Virus record (IMG/VR): IMGVR_UViG_3300036806_000173
Span: 1-42,250 of that record
Reading direction: 5' to 3' (one strand)
Length of the DNA: 42,250 nucleotides
Source of the DNA: a virus
In this document: positions 31,106 to 38,301 of the stretch, piece by piece
How positions within the stretch are numbered: the stretch's first letter is position 1
How the letters are laid out: each line of letters opens with the position of its first letter
Notes under the pieces: model-generated
Databases searched by the model: none
Seen by the model: only the letters and a program-made list of their open reading frames with translations
Told to the model about the DNA's origin: nothing
Program-made: the position numbers and the translations under genes

Positions 31106-31266
31106 TTCGGTTCCGGCAACGCAGGTACGATCTGCATTGCCACTTTGAGAGCGAGCACGGCGAAGGCTTCGAGAGACATATCGCGAGCCGCCGCTTCCAC
31201 TTTCAGCCGGCGATTGAGCTCAACCGGAAAATTGCGAATGCTGAACGTGATCGTTTTCTTAGGCAT
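31102..31266 (-). CDS. Ribbon-helix-helix (Arc/CopG-like) DNA-binding protein
   Basis: A 54-residue protein starting at ATG 31266. KTITFSIRNFPVELNRRLK gives the N-terminal beta strand and first helix, and RDMSLEAFAVLALKVAMQ the turn and second helix, of the MetJ/Arc fold. It would act as a dimer on palindromic operators. The nested inverted repeats at 31675-31735, upstream of the same operon, are a plausible target. It overlaps its two neighbours by 8 and 4 bases. Confidence 0.75.
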   Translation of the reverse strand: MPKKTITFSIRNFPVELNRRLKVEAAARDMSLEAFAVLALKVAMQIVPALPEPK

Positions 31267-31411
31267 TTTTGACCTCGGTTTTGAGTTCCGCCGATTCGAG
31301 AGCGACGGGCAACTGGCAATGTCTGCAAGGCTCCGTATATTTCTCCGGTGATTCCTTGCGTCCTGACAGCAAGCGCCCACACATCGGGCATCGTATGTCG
31401 CTAAGCGTCAT
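31259..31411 (-). CDS. Com-like small zinc finger protein
   Basis: A 50-residue protein starting at ATG 31411. IRCPMCGRLLSGRKES and EPCRHCQLPVALE give two C-x2-C knuckles in the order and spacing of the Mu Com translational regulator, although the second half is shorter. In phage Mu, Com activates mom mRNA translation. Here no mom-like gene was seen, so the target is unknown. Joined to both neighbours by short overlaps. Confidence 0.6.
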   Translation of the reverse strand: MTLSDIRCPMCGRLLSGRKESPEKYTEPCRHCQLPVALESAELKTEVKNA

Positions 31412-31662
31412 CGCGAGCCCCCTTCCAGGTTCGCGACGTGAAGCGGCGCAAGGATCCGGGCCGCCTCTTCGATGTCCTGGGCCGACGGGATATAGTAAAA
31501 AGGCATCTGCGCGCAGGTTAGAAAACGCATATAGCATCGCTTTCCGGTGAAGTTCAGATCTTTGTCGGCGTGGCGAATCGTTTCGGATCCGCATGAAGGG
31601 CAAGGGATTTTACGGATTGAAAGAGCCAGATCTTCGGCGCGATTCTCATTTGCGGTGAGCAT
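31408..31662 (-). CDS. Zinc-finger hypothetical protein
   Basis: An 84-residue protein; ATG 31662 is chosen because GGAGGAAAT lies upstream. IPCPSCGSETIRHADK contains C-x2-C, and the later KRCYMRFLTCAQMPFYYIP supplies two more Cys. It heads the operon of small regulators and recombination genes and lies next to the nested inverted repeats. Possibly a DNA- or RNA-binding regulator; no family recognised. Confidence 0.65.
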   Translation of the reverse strand: MLTANENRAEDLALSIRKIPCPSCGSETIRHADKDLNFTGKRCYMRFLTCAQMPFYYIPSAQDIEEAARILAPLHVANLEGGSR

Positions 31663-31674
31663 CGGGTATTTCCT

Positions 31675-31735
31675 CCAAAGACAGTGTCTCATAGCTTGCT
31701 ATGCAATACAAGCGTACAAAAGTACTGTCTTTTGG
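31675..31735. promoter_or_regulatory. Nested inverted repeats, candidate operator/promoter
   Basis: In the 95-base gap between lysozyme and the regulator operon an outer inverted repeat (CCAAAGACAGT at 31675-31685 with ACTGTCTTTTGG at 31724-31735, one base bulged) encloses two smaller ones: CATAGCTTGCTATG (31690-31703) and GTACAAAAGTAC (31714-31725). The region is AT-rich compared with its surroundings. It may be an operator bound by the ribbon-helix-helix protein, or in part a terminator for the lysozyme-side genes. Confidence 0.55.
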
Positions 31736-31757
31736 CTAGTACCAGAGGCCTACGGGT

Positions 31758-32186
31758 TTATTGCCAGATTCCGGTGCGGATCTGCAGAGCGAGGCGCTTT
31801 GCCCGAACACCGACTTGCCGAGCCCAAAGCGAGCCGAGCATTTCGTCGGATGCCTCGTCCCAGTTCCCTTTCGCGATCGCCGAGAGCATGAGCGGGAACT
31901 TCTCGAGGCCGCCAAAGCCCAAGTTAAAAGACATGTTCACGAGGACGTCTTGCCGAGCGGGATCCAGGGCGGAAAAGTACGGAAGGCGGGAAGTGAGCTG
32001 ATTTCTGACACGGTCGACGTCATTTTTGAGCAGGAAGGCGATCTCTTCGGGCGACAGGCCGGCGTCGGTCAAATTGCGGCCGACGCCGATCGTTATTTTG
32101 CCGACGGTGTCGAGATAAGGAAAAGATCTGGTTCCCTCGTCCCGGGCAAGCTGCTCGAGGATGTCCAAATTATTCCCCGAAATCAT
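31758..32186 (-). CDS. Endolysin, T4-type lysozyme (GH24)
   Basis: A 142-residue muramidase that cuts peptidoglycan between MurNAc and GlcNAc. The catalytic triad is visible as E17 (RDEGTRSFPYLD), D26 and T32 (KITIGVGRNLT), with the same spacing as E11, D20 and T26 of T4 lysozyme. It has no signal peptide, so it needs a holin to reach the wall; several small membrane proteins upstream are candidates. It overlaps the upstream gene by 17 bases. Confidence 0.92.
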   Translation of the reverse strand: MISGNNLDILEQLARDEGTRSFPYLDTVGKITIGVGRNLTDAGLSPEEIAFLLKNDVDRVRNQLTSRLPYFSALDPARQDVLVNMSFNLGFGGLEKFPLMLSAIAKGNWDEASDEMLGSLWARQVGVRAKRLALQIRTGIWQ

Positions 32187-32568
32187 TGAGGATTTTCACC
32201 AGAGCCGATCCGAAGGCCGCGGCGTCGGCCTGGAATTGCTCCGGCGAAACAATGAGCTTGCTGTGCCCAGGAAGATTCGAGGCGGCCCAAAGCTGCAGTT
32301 CCTTCGCGATCAAGGGCGTCGCCGCAGCGATCTTTGCTGATCCGGTCGGAGCTGCGCCGGCCACGGCCGGGAACATTGCTTCCGCGGTCGCTACGATGCC
32401 GGCGAACGAGTTCAAATCGCCGGCAACGGTCTGAACCTGGGCGCCAAGCCTTCCCGGGATCATGCCGAGTAATTGGCTTACAAAGGGAAAGCCGAGAACC
32501 TTTGTCACATCCTCGCCGGCCGTCGCCAGAACGATTCCGATTTTCTTCAGTACGCTAGTTGCGCTCAT
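32170..32568 (-). CDS. Hypothetical protein of the lysis cassette
   Basis: A 132-residue protein starting at ATG 32568 with AAAGGAA upstream. It is helical and Ala-rich, with amphipathic segments (ATSVLKKIGIVLATAGEDVT, GFPFVSQLLGMIPGRLG) but no clear membrane helix. Such proteins often accompany phage holin and endolysin genes. Its 3' end overlaps the lysozyme start. Confidence 0.6.
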   Translation of the reverse strand: MSATSVLKKIGIVLATAGEDVTKVLGFPFVSQLLGMIPGRLGAQVQTVAGDLNSFAGIVATAEAMFPAVAGAAPTGSAKIAAATPLIAKELQLWAASNLPGHSKLIVSPEQFQADAAAFGSALVKILNDFGE

Positions 32569-32582
32569 GTATTCCTTTCGTT

Positions 32583-32744
32583 TTATCGTTTCAGAATGTT
32601 GACCAAAGCCGCGTCGCCGAGCAGGAAGCAAAGCAGGCCCACCCAAAAAGCGATGCGCCCGATCTCGACGAGTTTCGGATTCTGTGCGAGTGCATACATC
32701 AAAACGCCGATCACGGAAACGAGCAAACTCAGGTAGATGATCAT
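32583..32744 (-). CDS. Small two-helix membrane protein, holin candidate
   Basis: A 53-residue protein, ATG 32744 with GGAGGG upstream. Two membrane helices (IIYLSLLVSVIGVLMYALA and GRIAFWVGLLCFLLGDAAL) are separated by a short loop NPKLVEI. The size and hairpin topology fit class II-like holins. It sits in the lysis cassette, so pore formation for the lysozyme is the natural proposal. Confidence 0.6.
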   Translation of the reverse strand: MIIYLSLLVSVIGVLMYALAQNPKLVEIGRIAFWVGLLCFLLGDAALVNILKR

Positions 32745-32764
32745 GGGAACCCTCCGCTCGGAGT

Positions 32765-33151
32765 TTACGCGCCTTTTGCCTCGGTGGGCGCATCGATTGC
32801 CGGCGGAACGGAATGATTCAGCCCGGGAATGAAGGCGAGAGCCGAGTCGAAAAGATAGCCGGCCATGAAGGCGACGGGCGCGCCGACGTGCAGATCGATC
32901 ATGCCGGCGGCCCATGTCGGGACCGTGATCTTCGCTGCAGAGAGCACGGCGACGAGCTCACCTTCGAGCCAAAGAGCAAAAATGGCGAACGACCAGGCGA
33001 GGCGAATGATAATCGTCGACCAGCGCGCCGACAGGATCTCGAGGCGCGAATCAGGCCCGACAGCGGAGCGCGCGATCGCATCGATCTGCGCGAGCGTATG
33101 AAAAGCGGATCCGACCAGGAAAAAACAAACGGCCAAGATAAGCGTGTGCAT
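32765..33151 (-). CDS. Membrane protein of the lysis cassette, holin candidate
   Basis: A 128-residue protein with three or four probable membrane helices (LILAVCFFLVGSAFHTLA, IIIRLAWSFAIFALWLEG, and a later APVAFMAGYLFDSALAFIPG). A GGAGGGAAT site precedes the ATG. It could be the main holin or a helper to the two-helix protein downstream. No family is named. Confidence 0.55.
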   Translation of the reverse strand: MHTLILAVCFFLVGSAFHTLAQIDAIARSAVGPDSRLEILSARWSTIIIRLAWSFAIFALWLEGELVAVLSAAKITVPTWAAGMIDLHVGAPVAFMAGYLFDSALAFIPGLNHSVPPAIDAPTEAKGA

Positions 33152-33424
33152 CTATTCCCTCCATACCTCTTCGCGGATTCGAGTCGCGATGCGTTTTCTC
33201 TTCTCGTCAGTGTCGGCGACCTCAATGTCGTCTGCAAGCTGAAGCATCCATCGACGTTCCGCCCGGGTACTGTTCTTTCGGACAAGGCCCGCCAAGCCGT
33301 CGGCCCATTGCTTCGTTTGGCGTTTCGATTCGTCGAGCTGCTCGGATGTCCTTCCGGCTTTGTAGATCAGGCCGGCAATGGTGAGCAGAAACGTCGCGAT
33401 CAAAATGATCTCGGTGACGTTCAT
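33152..33424 (-). CDS. Single-helix membrane protein, possible i-spanin-like
   Basis: A 90-residue protein with one N-terminal membrane helix (VTEIILIATFLLTIAGLIY) followed by a charged helical domain (TSEQLDESKRQTKQWADGLA). This topology resembles inner-membrane spanins, but no outer-membrane partner with a lipobox was found nearby. It overlaps the upstream gene as ATGA. Part of the lysis cassette by position. Confidence 0.45.
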   Translation of the reverse strand: MNVTEIILIATFLLTIAGLIYKAGRTSEQLDESKRQTKQWADGLAGLVRKNSTRAERRWMLQLADDIEVADTDEKRKRIATRIREEVWRE

Positions 33425-33702
33425 CGTTTTTTCGGATTCAGCTCTTCTTCGATCATGGAAATTGCGTTGCGAAGTTCTACGCCTCTCGTGAACAGGTGAA
33501 GTGTGCGCGCCTCGGTCGCCGCGGCCGTGCTCGCCATGAATTCGTTTTCTTCGGCGCGCGCGCGTAGCTCGATCAATTCAATGTGACGTCGAAAAGCTTT
33601 TTCAAAATCCCAGGTTCCGGGCAAATGATCTCTGGTTTCCCGCACGACGTTCGCCGCAATCGTCGAAAGGATGTGCGGCTGTACTCTTTGTTGTTCCAGC
33701 AT
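33421..33702 (-). CDS. Hypothetical helical protein, first gene of the lysis-side operon
   Basis: A 93-residue soluble, helical protein (DFEKAFRRHIELIELRARAE, then ARTLHLFTRGVELRNAISM). It is the first gene downstream of the divergent regulatory gap 33703-33792, where a TCGTTCTATTC element lies 24 bases before the ATG. No family recognised. Confidence 0.6.
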   Translation of the reverse strand: MLEQQRVQPHILSTIAANVVRETRDHLPGTWDFEKAFRRHIELIELRARAEENEFMASTAAATEARTLHLFTRGVELRNAISMIEEELNPKKR

Positions 33703-33792
33703 CAGGGCCCCTATGTCTTTCTTGTGAATAGAACGAGATTGGTATAGGCTTCCGCTCGCACGTCCTTACTCTCTTGTTCGAGGTGAAAGAGA
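33703..33792. promoter_or_regulatory. Divergent regulatory gap between lysis-side and chaperonin operons
   Basis: The only divergent gene pair in the genome flanks this 90-base gap. It carries a minus-strand element at 33726-33736. On the plus strand a weak sigma-70-like pair is present, TTGTGA at 33722-33727 and TATAGG at 33743-33748, with a short 15-base spacer. The two overlap, so use of one could block the other. The ribosome binding site GAGG for the plus-strand operon is at 33780-33783. Confidence 0.45.
33726..33736 (-). promoter_or_regulatory. Near copy TCGTTCTATTC upstream of the lysis-side genes
   Basis: One mismatch to the CCGTTCTATTC element, in the divergent gap and reading toward the lysis genes. 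Lysis genes are expected to be late, which agrees with a late-promoter role. Confidence 0.5.
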
Positions 33793-35202
33793 ATGGCCGA
33801 CACTCCCGCAGTTCCAGCCGCTCCCGCAGCTCCCGCAGCGCCGACAAGCCCTTCGATCACATTTGGCGGAGGCCCCCCCGCGACTCCTGCAGCTCCGAAG
33901 ACTCCGGCCGACGGTGCCGCCGGCGGGGAGAGCACTGAAGCCGGAGCTCCCAAAGTCGAGGCCCCGGATAAATTCGAGTTTCGATTCGAGGGTGACGACG
34001 AAGCGTATTCCTACGAAGAAAAGCCCGACGACACCCAAGTCGCGGAGCAGTACGACGCAAATAAGCCGCTCGATCCGAAGATCGAAGAGCTGCTCAAAAA
34101 TTCCCCTGAAGAACTGAAGGCCGTCAAAGCCGCGCACTATGAACTTCGGCAGATCAAAGCCGAAATGCAAAAGGCCGGATTCAAGTCGCCGAAGGAATTG
34201 AAGGCGTACAAGTCGCGCATCGATGCTCTCGGCGGCCCCGAAGCAATCGAAAAAGAAGCCGGAGAATGGGCGACGACCTGGGCCGGATTCCAGGCCGGCG
34301 ATCCCGCTGTGATCGATTCCTGGGCGAAGGAAAATCCCGAGGGCATGGTCAAACTCTCGGGCCCGATGCTCGACTGGCTACACAAGTCGAATCCCGGCGT
34401 TTGGGCGAATCACATGGGGAAAGTCTTCATGTCGACGCTCACGCAACCCTCGGCCGGCGGAGGCCTGTCCGCTCTCGCGTCGCTCAATCAGTTGTGGGAC
34501 GTGCCGGCGATCAAGGAATCACCGGAAGCGCAAAAGCTTCTAAAGACGATCGCGGACAGGATTAACACCGTCCACGAGGCGACGAAGGCCGGCGAAACGG
34601 CCTCTCGTGGAAGCGACGGAGACGCCAAGCGAAATCAGGAACTCGAAACGAGGACGCGCACGCTATACCTGAAGGAAGTCAACATGCAGGCGTCGCCCGT
34701 CGTTGAATCGGCCGCGCGCCAAGCGATGAAAGTCGCTCTCAAAGGCCTGAAGATTTCCAAGGAAGCCGAAGCCGACATCCTCTCGGACATCAAACGGCAA
34801 TTCAATAACATGCAAAAGGCCGATGAGGTCTTCCAGAAAAACGCGAAGGATCTGCTCGGCAAAAATGATACGACGAATTTTCTCAAGGTGCTCAAAAGCG
34901 CGATCGCTCGCAACATGCCCCGAGCAGCTCTTCGCGAGGCCCGGAAATATAAGGGGTTGAGCGGCGATTCCGCGCAGCGAAAGGCGGAAGGACAATCGCG
35001 AACGGAAACGGCCGGCGGAGGATCCGCGGGCCAGGGCCGCATGCGCTATACGGGCCCGATGAAACAAGGCGGGCCGGATCCCGCGCAGATCGATTACGCC
35101 GGCATGCGCGCGCAGTTCGGTCGCAAGGGCACGGATGAAATGCTTTCGCGTCACGAGTTTTTGAAAAAGGGAACGGACGGAAAAGTCGTCTACTTCTGGT
35201 AA
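33793..35202 (+). CDS. Scaffold-like protein, first gene of the chaperonin operon
   Basis: A 469-residue acidic and helical protein. The first 60 residues are Pro/Ala-rich and disordered, then comes an acidic stretch (KFEFRFEGDDEAYSYEEK) and long helices (SPEELKAVKAAHYELRQIKA, LKGLKISKEAEADILSDIKR). The C-terminal part is basic and Gly-rich, with a final FLKKGTDGKVVYFW. Phage scaffolding proteins share this acidic-coil-basic plan and none is otherwise found near the capsid gene. It sits three bases upstream of the PP-loop gene. The scaffold role is inference. GAGG lies nine bases before the ATG. Confidence 0.5.
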   Translation: MADTPAVPAAPAAPAAPTSPSITFGGGPPATPAAPKTPADGAAGGESTEAGAPKVEAPDKFEFRFEGDDEAYSYEEKPDDTQVAEQYDANKPLDPKIEELLKNSPEELKAVKAAHYELRQIKAEMQKAGFKSPKELKAYKSRIDALGGPEAIEKEAGEWATTWAGFQAGDPAVIDSWAKENPEGMVKLSGPMLDWLHKSNPGVWANHMGKVFMSTLTQPSAGGGLSALASLNQLWDVPAIKESPEAQKLLKTIADRINTVHEATKAGETASRGSDGDAKRNQELETRTRTLYLKEVNMQASPVVESAARQAMKVALKGLKISKEAEADILSDIKRQFNNMQKADEVFQKNAKDLLGKNDTTNFLKVLKSAIARNMPRAALREARKYKGLSGDSAQRKAEGQSRTETAGGGSAGQGRMRYTGPMKQGGPDPAQIDYAGMRAQFGRKGTDEMLSRHEFLKKGTDGKVVYFW

Positions 35203-35205
35203 GCC

Positions 35206-35994
35206 ATGAGCGACCGTACACAGTTTTGGTCAAACGGCGGAGGCGTGCAGAGCGCCGCGGTCGCCGCTTTGATTATTCAAGGAAAACTTCCTCGCCCGGA
35301 TCTTCTTGCGATTAGCGACACTGAACGCGAGCGCTCAAGTGTTTGGGAATATCTCGATCAGGTGATAAATCCGGCCCTCATTCGCGCCGGATTGAAAGTC
35401 GAACGGATCCCGAAAAGCGAATTCGCAAAAGAAGATCTTTGGGAGAATTGGGGAAACGACGAGATTCCTCAAATGCTCATGCCCGTTTTTATTGCCAATT
35501 CCGACGGCTCGACAGGTCGCCTAAAAACTCTCTGCTCTTCACGATGGAAACGTCGAGTTGTGCAGCGATGGCTTAGATCCCAAGGCGTGAAGCAGTGCGA
35601 TGCGTGGATCGGATTCAGTCTCGACGAAATGCGTCGCGTCAGAACATCTGACGAAAAATGGTATCAATTTCGCTACCCTCTCGTGTTCGACGTTCCTATG
35701 CGTCGCGGTGATTGTATCCGGCTAGTTGAGGGCATGGGATGGCCGACGCCTCCGCGATCGGCGTGCTACATGTGCCCGAATCGAGAAGATTCGGAATGGG
35801 CCGATATGAAAAAGAACTGGCCGGCCGATTTCGCCAAGGCAGTTCTGATCGAGCAACAAATTCAAACACAGAGATCAGATTTTTTCCTACATCGCGCCTT
35901 GAAGCCGCTCGATTCAATCGATTTTGAGGGCGACCAGCTCTCAATGCTCCGCGGTGATTCCGTAAACTCTTGCACGGAAGGATGTTTCACTTAA
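35206..35994 (+). CDS. PP-loop ATPase, PAPS-reductase/adenine nucleotide alpha hydrolase-like
   Basis: A 262-residue protein. The nucleotide-binding loop is FWSNGGGVQSAAVAALIIQG, a relaxed PP-loop, followed by PDLLAISDTERERSSVWEYL. Conserved family landmarks are WIGFSLDEMRRVR, YPLVFDVPMRRGDCI, PPRSACYMCPNREDSEWADM and FLHRALKPL, ending with CTEGCF. This is the widespread phage and bacterial family annotated as phosphoadenosine phosphosulfate reductase, although a role in sulfur reduction in phages is unproven; nucleotide or tRNA sulfur chemistry is possible. The stop overlaps the groEL start as TAATG. Confidence 0.8.
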   Translation: MSDRTQFWSNGGGVQSAAVAALIIQGKLPRPDLLAISDTERERSSVWEYLDQVINPALIRAGLKVERIPKSEFAKEDLWENWGNDEIPQMLMPVFIANSDGSTGRLKTLCSSRWKRRVVQRWLRSQGVKQCDAWIGFSLDEMRRVRTSDEKWYQFRYPLVFDVPMRRGDCIRLVEGMGWPTPPRSACYMCPNREDSEWADMKKNWPADFAKAVLIEQQIQTQRSDFFLHRALKPLDSIDFEGDQLSMLRGDSVNSCTEGCFT

Positions 35995-37658
35995 TGCCTA
36001 AAAAGATTCTGTACGGTGACGAGGCGCGAAGCAAAATCCTCGAAGGCGTCGACGCGCTCGCAAACGCCGTCAAGTCGACGCTCGGCCCGCGTGGCCGAAA
36101 CGTCGTGATCTTCACAAAGTACGATTCCCCTCTGGTGACAAAAGACGGTGTGACGGTCGCGAAGTCGATCGACCTCGAAGATCCTTCGCTCGATGCCGGC
36201 GCGCAGCTCGTGAAGCAAGCGGCCTCGTCGACGGCCGACACAGCCGGCGACGGCACGACGACGGCTGTCGTCCTCGCGCAGAAGATCTACTCCGAGGGCA
36301 TGAAGGCGATCACGGCGAAGGCGAATCCGGTCGGGATCCAGCGCGGCATCGAAAAGGCGATCGACTTTATTTGCGGGAAAGTCGATCCGAAGACAGGCCT
36401 CCGCGCCGCCGGCGAGCTCGACAAATACTCGCAGCCCGTCGTCGGCGATATGATCGTCCAGGTCGGCACGATCAGCGCGAACGGCGACGAAAAGATCGGC
36501 CAACTCATCGCCGACGCGATGCGCCAATCCGGAAAAGACGGCGTGATCACCGTCGAGGAATCGAAGACGATCGAAACGTCACTCGAATCAGTCGAAGGAA
36601 TGCAGCTCAAAACCGGATTCATTTCGCCGTATTTCGTGACGGACGCCGACCGACAGGAATGTGTGCTCAACGATTGCTTCCTGCTGATCTGCGAGCAGAA
36701 ACTCGGATCGATCGGGCCAATTAAAGGGATTCTTGAGCAAGTCTCCCGCACAGGGAAGCCGGTCCTCGTGATCGCCGAAGATGTCGAGGGCGAAGTGATT
36801 CCCGTTCTCGTCGTGAACAAACTCAAGGGCATGATGCAATCTTGCGCGGTGAAGGCTCCGGGCGTCGGCGCTTTCCGCAAAGAATTACTGAACGACATCG
36901 CGGCGCTCACCGGAGGGCGCGCGCTCCTGCAGGATCTCGGATCCACTACGGAGAACCTGAAGATCTCCGACCTGGGCCGCGCGGAGAAAGTGATCGTCAC
37001 GCGCACGACGACGACGATCGTCCGCGGCGCCGGAACGAAGGAAGCCGTCGCCGATCGCGTGAAGGCGATCCGGACGCAGCTCGGGATGCTTGAGGCCGGC
37101 CAGGACTACGAGCGCGATCGCCTGCAGGAACGACTCGCGAAGCTTGTCGGCGGAGTTTCGATCATCAAAGTCGGCGCCGACTCCGACGTCGCGATGCAGG
37201 AGAAAAAAGCGCGCGTCGAGGATGCGATGTTCGCGACGCGGGCAGCGGTAGAGGAAGGCGTCGTTCCCGGCGGAGGCACGGCGCTTGCCCGGCTTGTCAG
37301 TTCTTTCTATGAATTCATGCCCACGCTAAAAGGCGATGAATCCGTCGGGGCCGGAATCGTCATGGCCGCGATGCAGGAACCTCTAAAATGCATCGCTCGA
37401 AATTCCGGAGTCGATCCGGATGATGTTCTCAAAGCGGTCATTGGTTTTGATGAATTTTCGGTAGGTTGGAACGCGCTTACTTTCGATATTCAAAATTTGG
37501 TTGAGCATGGGGTAATCGATCCGACGAAAGTCGTTCGCACAGCCCTGCAGAATGCGGCGAGCGTCGCCGGGATTATGCTCACCGTTGAGACGCTGATTAT
37601 CGACGAATTGGAAGAAAAGAAAACGGCGCGTTTGCCGGGGAGAGCGGCCCGTGTCTAA
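35994..37658 (+). CDS. groL: Chaperonin GroEL (Cpn60)
   Basis: A 554-residue ATP-driven folding chamber subunit of nearly normal length. The ATP site is intact: LGPRGRNVV (31-38), TKDGVTV with D51, AGDGTTTA with D86, and KARVEDA in the second equatorial segment (the regions of D52, D87 and D398 in E. coli). Apical residues that bind substrate and GroES are conserved in type (SPYFV, GILEQVSRTGKP). Differences: an insertion after residue 130 (DPKTGLRAAGELDKYSQPVV) and loss of the C-terminal GGM repeats, replaced by KKTARLPGRAARV. ATG 35994 has GGAAGGA upstream. Confidence 0.96.
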   Translation: MPKKILYGDEARSKILEGVDALANAVKSTLGPRGRNVVIFTKYDSPLVTKDGVTVAKSIDLEDPSLDAGAQLVKQAASSTADTAGDGTTTAVVLAQKIYSEGMKAITAKANPVGIQRGIEKAIDFICGKVDPKTGLRAAGELDKYSQPVVGDMIVQVGTISANGDEKIGQLIADAMRQSGKDGVITVEESKTIETSLESVEGMQLKTGFISPYFVTDADRQECVLNDCFLLICEQKLGSIGPIKGILEQVSRTGKPVLVIAEDVEGEVIPVLVVNKLKGMMQSCAVKAPGVGAFRKELLNDIAALTGGRALLQDLGSTTENLKISDLGRAEKVIVTRTTTTIVRGAGTKEAVADRVKAIRTQLGMLEAGQDYERDRLQERLAKLVGGVSIIKVGADSDVAMQEKKARVEDAMFATRAAVEEGVVPGGGTALARLVSSFYEFMPTLKGDESVGAGIVMAAMQEPLKCIARNSGVDPDDVLKAVIGFDEFSVGWNALTFDIQNLVEHGVIDPTKVVRTALQNAASVAGIMLTVETLIIDELEEKKTARLPGRAARV

Positions 37659-38301
37659 AGGCGATCATCTGGCTTCAGGCGGGAAAGCTGCGACGTTTCA
37701 GGCCGCGCGGATCGCGACGGAGTTCGAGAGCGACATGAAGATTCAAAATGCTCGCTACGTCGGCGAAAAATATGGGATTTCTCCGGAAGCCTACAGTGGG
37801 TACGAACGAAAATTGAAAAATGGCGAACAGCTTCCAGATCTTCAGCCGTTGAACACGCCGGGAGAGACAGAGCCAGGCCTTCAACCACTCGCCGACGAGA
37901 TCGATCCTGGGCCAGTTCCGTGCGAAGCACCCGAACCCGTCTTCATGCCCGAAGGCGCGCCGCACATCCCAAACGCCGTTTTGCCATACAAAGAAAAACC
38001 GGCATTCGGCTACGAAGGCGATCCCACTGGTGATTGCGTCCTCGTTCAGCGCGTCGAACGCGAACACACGAGCAATCTGATTCTTCCCGACTCGCTGAAG
38101 GCAAAGAGCGACATCGGTTACATTAAAGCCGTCGGCGAGGCCGTGAAGTACTACAAGCCCGGGAACCTGGTTCTCTTCGACAAATTCGCGTCGCACGGCT
38201 CGGATATTTCCCTGATCGACGAAGACGGCGTCGAGCGCGCGATGCTCTTGCTCCGCGAGTTCGACATCCTCATGCGATTGAAAAAGGTTTCCTTGAAGTG
38301 A
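37651..38301 (+). CDS. groS: GroES co-chaperonin with N-terminal extension
   Basis: A 216-residue protein, twice the usual length. The C-terminal 90 residues are a GroES fold: GDCVLVQRVE, a mobile loop TSNLILPDSLKAK (with LIL for the usual IVL), GYIKAVGEA, KPGNLVLFDKF and LLLREFDILMRL. The first 125 residues are an addition: a helical part (FQAARIATEFESDMKIQNAR, YGISPEAYSGYERKLKNGE) and a Pro/Glu-rich linker. GTG start at 37651 with GGGGAGAG upstream; it overlaps the groEL stop by 8 bases. It should cap the phage GroEL and, possibly, help select capsid substrates. Confidence 0.85.
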   Translation: MSKGDHLASGGKAATFQAARIATEFESDMKIQNARYVGEKYGISPEAYSGYERKLKNGEQLPDLQPLNTPGETEPGLQPLADEIDPGPVPCEAPEPVFMPEGAPHIPNAVLPYKEKPAFGYEGDPTGDCVLVQRVEREHTSNLILPDSLKAKSDIGYIKAVGEAVKYYKPGNLVLFDKFASHGSDISLIDEDGVERAMLLLREFDILMRLKKVSLK

